A stretch of DNA of 64,000 nucleotides from Tindallia californiensis (GCF_900107405.1 NZ_FNPV01000003.1:227580-291579); one strand, 5' to 3'. Counted from the stretch's first letter, positions 31,744 to 42,048 are shown. Notes: a model not told the origin generated them from the sequence alone. Made by a program: numbers and translations.

Positions 31744-33018
31744 ATGAATCTATCCGAAAAAATTAAAATTCTGGCCGAAAGCGCTAAATATGATGTTTCC
31801 TGTTCTTCTAGCGGCAGCAATCGAAAAAACATCGCCGGCGGCCTTGGCAATGCGGCACAGTCAGGTATTTGTCATACCTGGTCTGCTGATGGACGATGTA
31901 TTTCCTTATTAAAAATCCTGATGAACAATAACTGTCAGTATGACTGCTTCTATTGTCACAATCGTCGATCCAACGATTTTCCAAGAGCTAGTCTCCTGCC
32001 ATCCGAACTAGCTGACTTAACCATCGCCTTTTACCGTCGAAATTATATTGAAGGGCTTTTTCTTAGCTCAGCCATTGAAGATCACCCGGATCGAACCATG
32101 GAAAAGATGACTGAAGTGCTTCGCCTTTTAAGAAAGAAACATCTTTTTAATGGCTATATTCATATCAAAGGCATTCCCGGCTCAAATCCCTTACTCATTC
32201 ACGAAGCTGGTTTGCTGGCTGATCGTATTAGCGTTAATATTGAACTTCCTTCTGAAAAAAGTTTGCAATTACTCGCACCTCAGAAAAAGAAAGAAGGCAT
32301 CCTGTTGCCAATGAAGCAAATTCATCAAACAAGTCTCCAGCAACAGCAGGAAAAAAAGCATTTTCCTTCGGCTCCAGATTTTGCACCAGCCGGTCAGAGC
32401 ACTCAGGTGATGATTGGTGCCAGCCCAGAAAATGACCGGCAAATTTTGAGGCTTTCAGAAAGCCTTTATCGTAAGTTCCAGTTAAAAAGAGTCTATTATT
32501 CCGCTTATGTGCCGGTTAATAAAAATTCCAAACTTCCTCTTCCTATCCAGCCGCCACCACAACAGAGGGAACATCGACTTTACCAAGCTGACTGGCTTTT
32601 ACGATTCTATGGTTTCCATGCCGAAGACTTACTGCCCAGCCATCAGCCTGATTTAAGCCTGCACTTAGACCCTAAATGCGTCTGGGCACTAAACCATCCT
32701 GAGATTTTTCCGGTTGAAGTCACCCGAGCCGATCTCCATACCTTATTGAGAGTTCCCGGTATCGGCCCTGTATCCGCCAGACGGCTTATGACAGCCAGAC
32801 GGTCATCTCCTCTGCATTTTGACACCCTTCAGCGAACCGGCATTGTTATGAAACGCGCCCGCTACTTTATTACTTGTCAGGGAAAGTATCACGGAGGCAA
32901 GGATTTTTATCCAGAAAGAATTTCCCGCCTCTTACAACAGGAGAGCCAACGTCAGATGGCAGGATATAAAGGATATCAGTTAAGTTTCGAGGATTGGAGG
33001 CATGAAATAACAAGATGA
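31744..33018 (+). CDS. Radical SAM protein with helix-hairpin-helix end, putative DNA repair/modification
   Basis: This is a 424-residue protein. The radical SAM cluster is C64-x3-C68-x2-C71 (NNCQYDCFYCHNR). The C-terminal part (about residues 325-375) reads LLRVPGIGPVSARRLMTAR, a helix-hairpin-helix DNA-binding motif. This combination is the family annotated as putative DNA modification/repair radical SAM protein (TIGR03916), almost always next to a TIGR03915/DUF4130 gene, as here (4-bp overlap). The chemistry is not established, to my knowledge. The ATG at 31744 follows AGAGGTG. A LexA-like box upstream supports a role in the damage response. Confidence 0.88.
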   Translation: MNLSEKIKILAESAKYDVSCSSSGSNRKNIAGGLGNAAQSGICHTWSADGRCISLLKILMNNNCQYDCFYCHNRRSNDFPRASLLPSELADLTIAFYRRNYIEGLFLSSAIEDHPDRTMEKMTEVLRLLRKKHLFNGYIHIKGIPGSNPLLIHEAGLLADRISVNIELPSEKSLQLLAPQKKKEGILLPMKQIHQTSLQQQQEKKHFPSAPDFAPAGQSTQVMIGASPENDRQILRLSESLYRKFQLKRVYYSAYVPVNKNSKLPLPIQPPPQQREHRLYQADWLLRFYGFHAEDLLPSHQPDLSLHLDPKCVWALNHPEIFPVEVTRADLHTLLRVPGIGPVSARRLMTARRSSPLHFDTLQRTGIVMKRARYFITCQGKYHGGKDFYPERISRLLQQESQRQMAGYKGYQLSFEDWRHEITR

Positions 33019-33755
33019 AAACTTTTTTATATGAAAACAGTTTCGATGGTCTGTTAACCGCTCTGTACTATGCCTTGGCGGATGGCACCCTAGAGAACCG
33101 AGTGGTTTCGAAGGAGCACTACCAGCCGGACCTATTTTCACAACCAGTTACCATTGCTACCGATTTCCATATTTCTCAGAAACTATATGAAGGGATCCCT
33201 CGGCGTATTTCCGGGCAGACCCTTCGAAATATCTACCATTTATATTTATCAGAAATATTAGAGACAGGCCAGTGGAGTTATCTTTACCTGCGAAAAGGCT
33301 TTCAGATTGGCCCAGCCGTTAACCAACATATAACAGATCCCGAAATACATCAGGTATTAAAGAAATGCCGCCAGGTTCTTAGAGAATATCATCGTATGAC
33401 AGGCCTATTGCGCTTTCAGTCTTTGAAAAACAAGGTTCTTTATGCACCCTACCACCCAGACTTTCACCTTACCCCTTTACTGGCAGGCCATTTTTCCCGC
33501 CGCTTTTCTTCTCATCCATGGATTATTCACGATATCAATCGTGAGCAGGCAGCCTTTTGGGACACCAAAAAATGGGTTTTACATCCACTTTCTCCAAAAG
33601 AAACACTTCCTCTTTCAGGGGATGAAGTTCATTTCCAGCAACTCTGGAAAGCTTATTTTCAACAAATCGCCATAAAAGAACGTCTTAATCTGCCTCTTCA
33701 ACAACAATTCGTTCCCCAAAAACATCGCCGTTACTTAACAGAATTCACAGAATAA
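33015..33755 (+). CDS. DUF4130 (TIGR03915) putative DNA metabolism protein
   Basis: This is a 246-residue protein that partners the radical SAM gene and overlaps it by 4 bp (ATGA). The family pattern is visible in the start (TFLYENSFDGLLTALYYA) and in the central YHRMTGLLRFQ and APYHPDFHLTPLLAGHFSRRF. In other bacteria DUF4130 is sometimes fused to a uracil-DNA glycosylase-like domain (UdgX type), which points to base repair. No catalytic residues can be assigned with confidence. Confidence 0.85.
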   Translation: MKTFLYENSFDGLLTALYYALADGTLENRVVSKEHYQPDLFSQPVTIATDFHISQKLYEGIPRRISGQTLRNIYHLYLSEILETGQWSYLYLRKGFQIGPAVNQHITDPEIHQVLKKCRQVLREYHRMTGLLRFQSLKNKVLYAPYHPDFHLTPLLAGHFSRRFSSHPWIIHDINREQAAFWDTKKWVLHPLSPKETLPLSGDEVHFQQLWKAYFQQIAIKERLNLPLQQQFVPQKHRRYLTEFTE

Positions 33756-33820
33756 TTGTCAGTTTTAATAGGCTATGGTATTCTTAAATTCATCATCTTA
33801 AACGAAAGGCAGGCTAGAAA

Positions 33821-35302
33821 ATGCTGCGTATGAGTACCGACGACAACCTTTTTCTGGAAACGATACCACGAAAAAAAACCTGGCAAGAACGCTGGAAAGC
33901 ACCAGTCATTTCCATCCTTATCATAACATTGCTAGGAGTGATTATTATGAATGGCTGGCGTTCCAGCACCCCTGAGGGCCTTTCTTTCGAAGGACCTATG
34001 AGGCGGATTACAGATATAGAGTTTCTTTATGACCTTACTTACCGATATCGTGGCGAAACCCAACATGACCAACAGATCTTTGAAACAAAATTGCAAATGA
34101 TTGAAGAAGCCTCCTCCTTTATTGTTCTGGACTTTTTCCTTTTCAATGATGAATATAACCGAGAGGAAAGCTTTCCTGATTTAACCCGTCAACTTACGGA
34201 TGCTCTACTGTCCAAACGGAAAGATCATCCTGATATGCCGATCATCCTCATAACTGATGAGATAAATGAATTTTATGGTGCTTACACAGCCCCGCATCTG
34301 GATAAATTGCGTCATAATGATGTGGATGTGGTGATCACAGACTTGGATCAAATCGGAAATTCCAACCCTCTTTACACCGGCATATGGCGCACCTTTTTTC
34401 ATCGTCTGGATCCTTCTGGTCCGGGGGTTTTCCCGAATCCTTTCAGTCCGGATTCTCCGAGGGTTACGCTGAATGCTTATCTCCGATTATTAAATTTTAA
34501 GGCTAATCATCGCAAGGTTCTTATTACAGACAAAAGCGCTTTGATTACTTCAGCCAACCCGCATGATGCCAGTGCTTACCATTCAAACATTGGGATTAAG
34601 CTTTCCGGACCCATCATTGCCGATTTGCTGGTAAGCGAAAAATCCGTTGCTCTCTTTTCAGGTTTTGAATTTCCAGATCTTCATCATCCTTCGATGGCTC
34701 TGGATTCTACAGAAGTGCAAGCTCAAGTGCTTACAGAAGGAAGAATCCGCCAACGGCTATTAGAAATGATTCAACATGCTGAAAAAGATGAGGTTCTTTG
34801 GATTGGTCAATTTTACATGGGAGAACGTCAAACGGTAAAAGCTCTGAAAAACGCGGCGGATCGTGGGGTAGAGATACGTCTTATTCTGGATTCGAACCGG
34901 GATGCTTTCGGCATGCGTAAAATTGGCATTCCCAACCGGCCTGTCGCTACAGAACTGATGAACCACTCCTCGGATAAGATCACCGTCCGTTGGTATGATA
35001 CCAGAGGCGAACAATACCACAGCAAACTGGCCGTAAGGTCTGGTGAAGATCAGATTGAAGTAATCGCCGGATCTGCCAATTTCACTTCCCGCAACATTAG
35101 TGACAAAAATCTGGAAACTAATCTTCGGGTCATCGCTCCTACTGACCATGATTTTTCAAAAGATGTATTGAATTATTTTCACCGTATATGGGAAAATCAG
35201 GACGGTCATTATACCCTAGATTATTCCGCCTTTGGAAATAGTCGTTTTCCTAAAAGACTTCTTTATCGCTTTCAGGAGTGGAGTGGTTTTTCAACTTTTT
35301 AG
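33821..35302 (+). CDS. Membrane-anchored phospholipase D-family protein
   Basis: This is a 493-residue protein. One membrane helix lies at about residues 29-46 and the rest is probably outside the membrane. Two PLD half-sites are seen: NHRKVLITD near residue 230 has the full HxKx4D; the second, YHSKLAVRSG near 405, keeps H and K but has Ser where Asp is usual, followed by the conserved GSANFTSRN. It resembles cardiolipin synthase-like proteins, but phosphodiesterase activity on lipid or nucleic acid is equally possible. It lies 65 bp after the DUF4130 gene and may be co-transcribed. The facing kinase gene overlaps its end by 4 bp. Confidence 0.82.
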   Translation: MLRMSTDDNLFLETIPRKKTWQERWKAPVISILIITLLGVIIMNGWRSSTPEGLSFEGPMRRITDIEFLYDLTYRYRGETQHDQQIFETKLQMIEEASSFIVLDFFLFNDEYNREESFPDLTRQLTDALLSKRKDHPDMPIILITDEINEFYGAYTAPHLDKLRHNDVDVVITDLDQIGNSNPLYTGIWRTFFHRLDPSGPGVFPNPFSPDSPRVTLNAYLRLLNFKANHRKVLITDKSALITSANPHDASAYHSNIGIKLSGPIIADLLVSEKSVALFSGFEFPDLHHPSMALDSTEVQAQVLTEGRIRQRLLEMIQHAEKDEVLWIGQFYMGERQTVKALKNAADRGVEIRLILDSNRDAFGMRKIGIPNRPVATELMNHSSDKITVRWYDTRGEQYHSKLAVRSGEDQIEVIAGSANFTSRNISDKNLETNLRVIAPTDHDFSKDVLNYFHRIWENQDGHYTLDYSAFGNSRFPKRLLYRFQEWSGFSTF

Positions 35303-36615
35303 CAATCCAGGGATAAGGCAAAAGGAATAATGACCGTAAAACAGCTACCTTCTCCCAGTTTGCTTTCCAGATGAATACTGCCACCCATTGCTTCTACTAA
35401 TTTTTTAGTGATGGTAAGCCCCAATCCACTGCCGCCATATTTACGAGTGCTTGAGCTATCTGCTTGATTGAAAGATTCAAAAATAAGATCTTGCGACTTC
35501 TTTTCTATTCCAATGCCTGTATCTTTTACTGAAAGTTGAATTTCAATGATTTCTTCTGTTTTTTTAAGCATCTTGGATTCTAATGCAATCTTACCTTCTT
35601 TCGTAAATTTAACAGCATTGCCCATTAAATTCATCAGAATTTGCTGGAGCCTTTCCTGGTCTCCAAAAATGATTTCCGGAATCCGGTGATCATGATGAAA
35701 AAAAACCTTGACCCCATCCTGTTCCTGACCATAAACGCATTTCTCCACAATATGGGTCAACACAGATTCTACATTAAAGCATTGATCATTCAGCTTTACT
35801 TTTTCCGACTCAATACTGGACAGATCCAGTAAATCATCCAGCAAGCGCCTCAGCATCACTGAAGAGCTATTCATCATTTCCAGGTATTCTCTTTGTTCTT
35901 CATCTAGATCCGTTTCTCCCATTAACTGCAAAAATCCGAGGATGCCATTTAGTGGTGTCCTTATTTCATGACTCATATTAGCTAAAAACTGAGTTTTCAC
36001 TCGGCTGGCACATTCTGCTTTTTTTCGAGCTTTTTCCAGCTCCTGATTTTTTCTGACCAATGCCTCTTCCATCTCTTTTTCCCGAGTCAGATCAACCAGT
36101 GCTATTCTTATTAAGTACTTCTCTGTCTGGCTTTCCATTAAATTGCTATGAAGTTTAACAACTCTTTCCCCTTCTGCCGCTTTCATTCTCAGTTGAAGGT
36201 TTTCATTAGCGCCTGTTTCCACCACTTTTTTCAAATAAAAATAAAAAGCATCCTGACTTTCCGGACTGACCCACTCCTCAATACGACGACCTATCAGCCA
36301 ACGTTCTTCCTCTCCTATAAAAGATTCAAAAAATTGGTTTGCCGCTGTAATCAAATGGCCTTCATCGATTACTACATAGCCCAAGGGGGCATTATTAAAA
36401 ATACTGTAATAATGTGCTTTTGATTTTTCCAGTTCCATTTGTACTCTTCTCAATTCCTCATTTTGATGCTTTAATTCTTGGTGATACACACTGAACTCTT
36501 CCATGATCTCTTCTATGTTTTTTTGCCGAATAAACTCCTGATCAATTTCCCTGTTCTCTAACACATTAATAATTGTTTTTTGAATTTGTTCTTTTTTTTC
36601 TTCCTCCAGATTCAT
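35299..36615 (-). CDS. PAS-domain sensor histidine kinase
   Basis: This is a 438-residue soluble kinase with no membrane helix. There is an N-terminal helical part with a coiled coil (about residues 40-70), a PAS domain (about 65-180), then the phospho-acceptor helix FLANMSHEIRTPLNG with His216. The ATPase domain follows, with N box LMGNAVKFT, G1 DTGIGIE, and G2 YGGSGLGLTI. No receiver domain and no nearby response regulator are present. Its start overlaps the CheB-CheR-PAS gene by 4 bp, so both are translated together, and the two products probably form one sensory unit. Confidence 0.9.
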   Translation of the reverse strand: MNLEEEKKEQIQKTIINVLENREIDQEFIRQKNIEEIMEEFSVYHQELKHQNEELRRVQMELEKSKAHYYSIFNNAPLGYVVIDEGHLITAANQFFESFIGEEERWLIGRRIEEWVSPESQDAFYFYLKKVVETGANENLQLRMKAAEGERVVKLHSNLMESQTEKYLIRIALVDLTREKEMEEALVRKNQELEKARKKAECASRVKTQFLANMSHEIRTPLNGILGFLQLMGETDLDEEQREYLEMMNSSSVMLRRLLDDLLDLSSIESEKVKLNDQCFNVESVLTHIVEKCVYGQEQDGVKVFFHHDHRIPEIIFGDQERLQQILMNLMGNAVKFTKEGKIALESKMLKKTEEIIEIQLSVKDTGIGIEKKSQDLIFESFNQADSSSTRKYGGSGLGLTITKKLVEAMGGSIHLESKLGEGSCFTVIIPFALSLDC

Positions 36616-39200
36616 GTTTTCACCTCTTCGCTTCTAAAAACCTTTGATTCTCCTCTTTTTTCCATTGCTTCTTTAAGTTGTTGACGGCTCTCCCCAAGGT
36701 CTGATTCCACTTGCTTTAATTTCGTAATATCAACAAAGGTAATTAATACACCTTCCACCGCATTATACGAGGTTCTGTATGGCCGAATCCGACAAAACCA
36801 AGTGCGTCCATCTTCTGCTAGTATTTCTCGCTCGACGCTTCGAAGCTTCTCCATCACCTGATGCACATCTTCCAATAGTTCTGGATAGTTGTCCAAGGTT
36901 GAAATGTGAGCAATCGGTCTGCCTATATCTGAATCTCTGATATGGGTAAGGTGTGTAACCATCGGTGTTATTTTTCGAATACATCGTTTTCTATCCAAAT
37001 AAATTGCACCTACATCCGTATTGTTCAGTAAATTATTCAAATCATTATTTGCTTGAGTCAGTTCATCAATCTTAATTTGATATTCTGAATTAACCGTATA
37101 CAGCTCTTCATTAACAGATTGCAGCTCCTCATTGGTGCTTTGCAATTCTTCATTGGAAGCAATTAATTCTTCATTGGATGACTGCAATTCTTCATTGGAT
37201 GTTTCCAGCTCTTCTACGGTTGCCTGAAGATTTTCTCGACTGACCTGCAATTCTTTTTCCAACTCCTGGATCCGTTGACTCATTTCTTCACGAACACCGG
37301 TTTTTGTGTCCGTAGTCTTCATTTTACTTGCCTTCGCCTGTCTTTTTACGAAGGACAACAAGTAATATCGAATATTATCTACGGAGAAACTCCTACCTTC
37401 CAAGGTAATCAACTCTCCCGGATACCTTTCCAATTCACTAATATTTTCATACATTAGCTCTTTTTTCCCTTGACGCAACCTCCGAACCAGCCCGCTGGCA
37501 TAAATGGACAAATCCGCAGGCAAGTTATGGAATAAGATTGGAGAAAACTTGCCAGACTTTACTTCAAAGAATGGATTCATGTCATTAATAACCTGTATGA
37601 TATGATCCTGTCCATCTATAACGACAGACGGAGGTAGTGCCACCTGCATGACACTATCGCAAATCCGGTTGATTTGCTTGTGTTTGTGCGGGTTTCCTTC
37701 TGGCTCCCACCATTCTACCTGTTCTTTGTTTTTAGGTGTCAGGCTTTGAATTTCGCCTATTACTGGTGGTTGAAAGCCTTCTTTATATTGATATATTTTC
37801 CATTTGCTATTGATGGTATTGAACCCTTCACTCATTTCTCCCAAGGACTCACTGTTCCCCATAAAAAGGTAACCCCCGGGACTTAAAGAATAGTAAAACA
37901 TATTAAGAATCTTTTGTTGCATGCTTGGCTTAAGATAAATAAATAAATTGCGGCATACCATCAGATTTAATTTAGAAAAAGGAGGGTCTTTTAAAAGATT
38001 ATGAGTAGCAAACACGACTAATTTTCTCACTTCTTCATTGACCTGATAACCATTTTCAACCTTAGTAAAGTATTTTGCCAGCAGCTCCGGATGAACATCC
38101 GACAAGAGACTGTCTGGATAAAACCCTTGGCTGGCTACGTCCAGAGAATGCCGGTCAATGTCCGTCGCAAATATCTTAACGTCGCAATTAGGATTTGTAT
38201 GTTGCCTTTCTTCCAGGCAGAGCATCGCCAAGGTATATACTTCTTCTCCCGTCGAGCAGCCCGCCGACCAAATCCGAAGAGTATCTTCTTTCGTCAGCTT
38301 TCGAATAACATCTTTCCGAAGGCATTGGAAGGCTTCTGCATCTCTGAAAAAACCTGTGACCCCTATTAATAATTCCCGGTATAAAATATCTTTTTCTTTA
38401 TCTGATTCTACCAGAAGCTGCAAATACTCTTCCAGCGTCTGGCATCTGTTAATACTCACTCGTCGTTCCAATCTCCTGGTAATCGTATTTTCTTTATAGT
38501 AAGAAAAATCGATTCCACTGTAATTCCGAAGGATCAAATTTATCTTCGCCAGTGTGTCAATATTTTCTGGCATATTTTCTTCTAATGACTTGCTTTTTTG
38601 GATAAATGGATGCCTGATATAGTTTAATAGTTCTTCGGCCATTTTTTCCGGCGTTAATATGTAATCCACCAAACCTGTAGAAATGGAACTTCTTGGCATC
38701 CCGTCAAATTTAGCGCTTTTTTCATCTTGAACCATAATCATACCGCCTGCTTCTTTGATGCTTCTAATCCCTAAAGTTCCATCACTTCCTGTTCCAGATA
38801 ACACAACCGCCACCGCTTTTTTCCCTTGATCCGCCGCAAGGCTTCGAAAAAAAACGTCTATCGGTAAATTGTTTGTTTTATGAGTGCTATGCTTTTCCAA
38901 ATATAGCTTTCCATGAAAAATCATCAGATTATATCGGGGAGGAATTAAGTAAACATGATTCGCCTCCACTTCTGTCCCGTCTTTCGCAATCGAAATGGTC
39001 ATACTCGTACAACGAGCCAGCAGTTCATCCATCATACTTTTGTAATCCGGTGACAAATGCTGAACGACAATAAAAGCCATTCCTGTATCTTTCGGCATTG
39101 CATGAAAAAACTGCTGTAACGCTTCCAACCCACCAGCCGAAGCCCCCACTCCGACATAATATACCGGTTTGATCTGTTTTTCTTTCTGAGAATGATCCAT
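36612..39200 (-). CDS. CheB-CheR-PAS fusion protein
   Basis: This is an 862-residue fusion. A CheB methylesterase-like domain comes first ([12 protein letters not shown] with Ser21, VVQHLSPD with His48, and the Asp of GTGSDGT). A CheR-like SAM methyltransferase (about residues 210-470) follows, with [16 protein letters not shown] and [11 protein letters not shown]. Next is a long coiled coil built on repeated [10 protein letters not shown] units (about 650-730), then a PAS domain. No CheB receiver domain is present. Such proteins occur widely with histidine kinases and are not necessarily chemotaxis proteins; no other che genes are near. The start at 39200 follows AAAGGATGG; the frame remains open 17 codons upstream. 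Confidence 0.9.
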   Translation of the reverse strand: MDHSQKEKQIKPVYYVGVGASAGGLEALQQFFHAMPKDTGMAFIVVQHLSPDYKSMMDELLARCTSMTISIAKDGTEVEANHVYLIPPRYNLMIFHGKLYLEKHSTHKTNNLPIDVFFRSLAADQGKKAVAVVLSGTGSDGTLGIRSIKEAGGMIMVQDEKSAKFDGMPRSSISTGLVDYILTPEKMAEELLNYIRHPFIQKSKSLEENMPENIDTLAKINLILRNYSGIDFSYYKENTITRRLERRVSINRCQTLEEYLQLLVESDKEKDILYRELLIGVTGFFRDAEAFQCLRKDVIRKLTKEDTLRIWSAGCSTGEEVYTLAMLCLEERQHTNPNCDVKIFATDIDRHSLDVASQGFYPDSLLSDVHPELLAKYFTKVENGYQVNEEVRKLVVFATHNLLKDPPFSKLNLMVCRNLFIYLKPSMQQKILNMFYYSLSPGGYLFMGNSESLGEMSEGFNTINSKWKIYQYKEGFQPPVIGEIQSLTPKNKEQVEWWEPEGNPHKHKQINRICDSVMQVALPPSVVIDGQDHIIQVINDMNPFFEVKSGKFSPILFHNLPADLSIYASGLVRRLRQGKKELMYENISELERYPGELITLEGRSFSVDNIRYYLLSFVKRQAKASKMKTTDTKTGVREEMSQRIQELEKELQVSRENLQATVEELETSNEELQSSNEELIASNEELQSTNEELQSVNEELYTVNSEYQIKIDELTQANNDLNNLLNNTDVGAIYLDRKRCIRKITPMVTHLTHIRDSDIGRPIAHISTLDNYPELLEDVHQVMEKLRSVEREILAEDGRTWFCRIRPYRTSYNAVEGVLITFVDITKLKQVESDLGESRQQLKEAMEKRGESKVFRSEEVKT

Positions 39201-39401
39201 TTTTCCATCCTTTCTTTTTTCACCAATTGCTTCTTCACTGTTTATACCCAAGCAACATTGCCAGCTTTCATCTTTTTATCTTTTGGTTAACCTTTTGGCT
39301 GACAGTTCTTAATCATCTGTTCGTGTATTTTTGCTAATATGCGAATATCTCCTTGTTTCTATAAAATCATGCGATTATTTCCTAAAATTCTGTCTTTTTC
39401 A

Positions 39402-39430
39402 TTGATTGTCGCTATATGAAACGGTATAAT
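39402..39430 (+). promoter_or_regulatory. Promoter of the Lrp/AsnC gene
   Basis: TTGATT (39402-39407) and TATAAT (39425-39430) are 17 bp apart, 49 bp before the start codon. Confidence 0.7.
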
Positions 39431-39479
39431 AAAGTGTACCCTTTAAAAACAAAATCTAACTACGTAAAGGAAGGTGTCT

Positions 39480-39938
39480 ATGAAAAATACCTACGGACTG
39501 GATCGTGTTGATCTTAAGATCATCAAAATTTTGCAGCGTGATGGCCGAACTCCCAACACGGATATCGCTCGGTCGTTGGACGTTTCAGAATCAACGGTTC
39601 GTAACCGTATTACCCGGCTGATTGAAAACGACGTGATCCAGATCGTTGCCGTAGCCGACCCGTTCAAACTGGGATTGGATATTGCCGCTTCTCTTAAAAT
39701 CCATGTTGATGTTCAGAAAGTGGATTACGTGGCAACCGAACTCAAAAAAATCGAAGCACTTTGGTACATTACGCTAGCAACCGGTGCTTCAACCTTTAAC
39801 GCTGAAGTCTATGTGAAAAACATTAATGATTTGCATGAACTCCTAAAGAACAAGATCTGGAGAATCGATGGTGTAACGCATACCGAGACTTCCGTTGTAA
39901 TGGACTACTTAAAACGAGAATATTGTTGGGATTTTTAG
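39480..39938 (+). CDS. Lrp/AsnC-family transcriptional regulator
   Basis: This is a 152-residue regulator. The N-terminal helix-turn-helix is DLKIIKILQRDGRTPNTDIARSL...ESTVRNRI; the C-terminal half is the RAM domain that binds amino acids and drives octamer formation. The start at 39480 has AAAGGAAGG in front. It is a lone gene with its own promoter and terminator. It faces the GNAT/hisS genes, so its targets are not evident from position. Amino-acid metabolism is the usual theme. Confidence 0.9.
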   Translation: MKNTYGLDRVDLKIIKILQRDGRTPNTDIARSLDVSESTVRNRITRLIENDVIQIVAVADPFKLGLDIAASLKIHVDVQKVDYVATELKKIEALWYITLATGASTFNAEVYVKNINDLHELLKNKIWRIDGVTHTETSVVMDYLKREYCWDF

Positions 39939-39960
39939 AAAAAACTCTGAGCATGTAATA

Positions 39961-39999
39961 AAAAGAACCCTGCCGCTGATCTTTGTGGCAAGGTTCTTT
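39961..39999. terminator. Bidirectional terminator between Lrp gene and GNAT gene
   Basis: AAAAGAACC and GGTTCTTTT form a stem with an inner GCC/GGC pair. A-rich and T-rich flanks allow it to end transcription of both convergent genes. Confidence 0.85.
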
Positions 40000-40013
40000 T
40001 TCATTCAGGCAAG

Positions 40014-40586
40014 TTATAGCAGTTCTCCTCTGGCGTCAAAAAACCAAGGTGGAAACTGAATCGCTCCCGATACTTTCTCCAAAGCATTTTCTTCTAACTT
40101 CATCATTTGCAAATACTCTTCTTCGAAGCCAAAGGGTAAGTAAACGCCTTCAGGAAAAGCAGGACGAAAACCAAAACGCTGGTAATACCGAGGATCTCCG
40201 ATCACAATCATTACTGGGTAATCGGTTTTTCTTGCTTCTTCGATTGCTCTTTGACATAATTTCTGTCCAATACCTTCTCGCTGAAACTCGGGCGAAACAG
40301 AAACAGGCGACAGAATCAAAACAGGAATCATGGAAGTTTTTCCATCTAAAGCTATTTCTGAAACCAGAACATGACCAACCATTTTTCCACCAAGCTCCGC
40401 TACCAAGGCCAACTCATTGATATACCCCTTACTGGCACGAATAGACTCCACTAGCTGCCACTCTTTTCCCGTACTAAAGGGCATCGGATCAAAGGCATCC
40501 TGAATAAGCCGGCGAATCGCCATATAGTCTTTCTTCCCTTCCGGTCGTATTGTCAGGTTTTTTTCCATCATTCCTTTTTCCATCAT
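40014..40586 (-). CDS. GNAT-family N-acetyltransferase
   Basis: This is a 190-residue protein of the YhbS-like branch. The acetyl-CoA-binding motif is VSPEFQREGIGQKLCQRAIEEA (about residues 97-118), followed by the conserved VIGDPRYYQRFGFRPA. The substrate is unknown; a protein, small amine or tRNA-related target are possible. It follows hisS by 19 bp and probably shares its transcript. Confidence 0.85.
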   Translation of the reverse strand: MMEKGMMEKNLTIRPEGKKDYMAIRRLIQDAFDPMPFSTGKEWQLVESIRASKGYINELALVAELGGKMVGHVLVSEIALDGKTSMIPVLILSPVSVSPEFQREGIGQKLCQRAIEEARKTDYPVMIVIGDPRYYQRFGFRPAFPEGVYLPFGFEEEYLQMMKLEENALEKVSGAIQFPPWFFDARGELL

Positions 40587-40605
40587 CTATCGCTCCCTTC
40601 GATTC

Positions 40606-41931
40606 TTAGGAACCGGTTATTTTTTTGAGCGCTTCTTCCCAGGACATTCTTTCTTGATCACCCGTTTCCAAATCTTTTAATGCAACCAGTCCATCCTGCA
40701 CTTCCTCATCACCAATAATCACTACCCAGGGAATTCCCTGTTTATTGGCATAATTCATTTTTTTAGCTATTTTGGTATCTTCCAAAAACACTTCTGTTAT
40801 GACATTTGCATCCCGAAATCGCCGTGCTACTTTTGCACAGGTCTCCAAGGTGTCCCCGATAGGCACTACCAACAATTGCGTTAACACTTGTTCTTTCATT
40901 TCTCCCAATAAACCCGCCTCGTTTAATTGGTAAAAGAGTCTGGTTAAGCCGATAGAAATACCAACTCCTGGCAACTTTTCTTTTGTATAATGTTCGGCTA
41001 AATTATCATACCTTCCACCGGAGCAAATGGACCCTATTTCAGGGTAGTTTTTCAGCAAGGTTTCATACACAGTCCCTGTGTAATAGTCTAATCCTCTAAC
41101 AATGGTCAGATCCAAAGCAAAATGTGCTTCTGGCACCCCAAAGGCTCTGATCAGTCTGGTAACACGCGTAAGTTCCTCTACCCCAGTTTGATAAAGTTCA
41201 TTGTCAATAGCCGCCTGTTTTAAGCCGTCCAGGATTTCATCATTACTACCTTTCAGCTGTATAAATCGAAAAATAGCATCAATAGAATCTTCTTGAATAC
41301 CCGCTTCCATTAACTCTTTCCGAGTCTTATCCGGGCCTATCTTTTCCAGTTTGTCAATGGCTTTTAATATTTCCGGTCTTCCCGCCAGCCCAAAATGTTG
41401 AAAAAGTCCATTCATTAGTTTTCGATTATTAATTCTTATAATAAAATCAGGCAATCCCAATTGCGTAAAAACATCATTGATAATTGCCGGAATTTCTGCA
41501 TCATTAACAACGTCTAAATGATTACGCCCAATAATATCAATATCACATTGATAAAATTCACGAAACCTTCCTTTTTGGTTTTTTTCTCCGCGATAAACTT
41601 TACCAATCTGATATCTCCGGAAAGGAAACGTCAAGTCTGCCATATGCTGTGCCACATACCGGGCTAAGGGTACCGTTAAATCAAACCGCATCGCCAGATC
41701 TGAATCGCCTTTCATAAAGCGATAAACCTGTTTCTCCGTTTCCCCACCACTTTTTACCAAAAGCACATCCGATTTCTCGATCACCGGTGTATCAAGGGGA
41801 ATAAAGCCATACCTTTCATATACACTGCGAATCGTATCCCTCATATGGTTAAACACGATTTGCTCTGCTGGTAACAATTCCATAAAGCCTGGTAATGTGG
41901 ATGGTTTTACAATCATTTTCTTCTCCGTCAT
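40606..41931 (-). CDS. hisS: Histidyl-tRNA synthetase
   Basis: This class II synthetase charges tRNA-His. The 441-residue protein has motif 2 (YRGEKNQKGRFREFYQCD near residue 112), the histidine motifs LDYYTGTVYE near 275 and SGGRYDNLAEHY near 300, and motif 3 PGVGISIGLTRL near 325. The C-terminal anticodon-binding domain follows. GGGAGG precedes the ATG. No T-box leader was recognised in the 117 bp upstream. Confidence 0.96.
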   Translation of the reverse strand: MTEKKMIVKPSTLPGFMELLPAEQIVFNHMRDTIRSVYERYGFIPLDTPVIEKSDVLLVKSGGETEKQVYRFMKGDSDLAMRFDLTVPLARYVAQHMADLTFPFRRYQIGKVYRGEKNQKGRFREFYQCDIDIIGRNHLDVVNDAEIPAIINDVFTQLGLPDFIIRINNRKLMNGLFQHFGLAGRPEILKAIDKLEKIGPDKTRKELMEAGIQEDSIDAIFRFIQLKGSNDEILDGLKQAAIDNELYQTGVEELTRVTRLIRAFGVPEAHFALDLTIVRGLDYYTGTVYETLLKNYPEIGSICSGGRYDNLAEHYTKEKLPGVGISIGLTRLFYQLNEAGLLGEMKEQVLTQLLVVPIGDTLETCAKVARRFRDANVITEVFLEDTKIAKKMNYANKQGIPWVVIIGDEEVQDGLVALKDLETGDQERMSWEEALKKITGS

Positions 41932-42048
41932 GTCCTTCCTCCCTACCTTCCATTTAAGATATCCTCATTTTAACATGTAGTGGCTAAAATGCAAGCTGCC
42001 ATCCCCATTCCTCAGAGGTTCAATCAGAAGATTTCTTTACTGATGCTT

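Noticed and set aside
37060-37260. DNA repeat array inside the CheB-CheR-PAS gene
   Set aside because: The repeated words encode the in-frame [10 protein letters not shown] coiled coil, common in this protein family, so they are coding and not a separate repeat element.
41932-42048. T-box leader for hisS
   Set aside because: The interval is too short and no T-box sequence or terminator/antiterminator pair was found.
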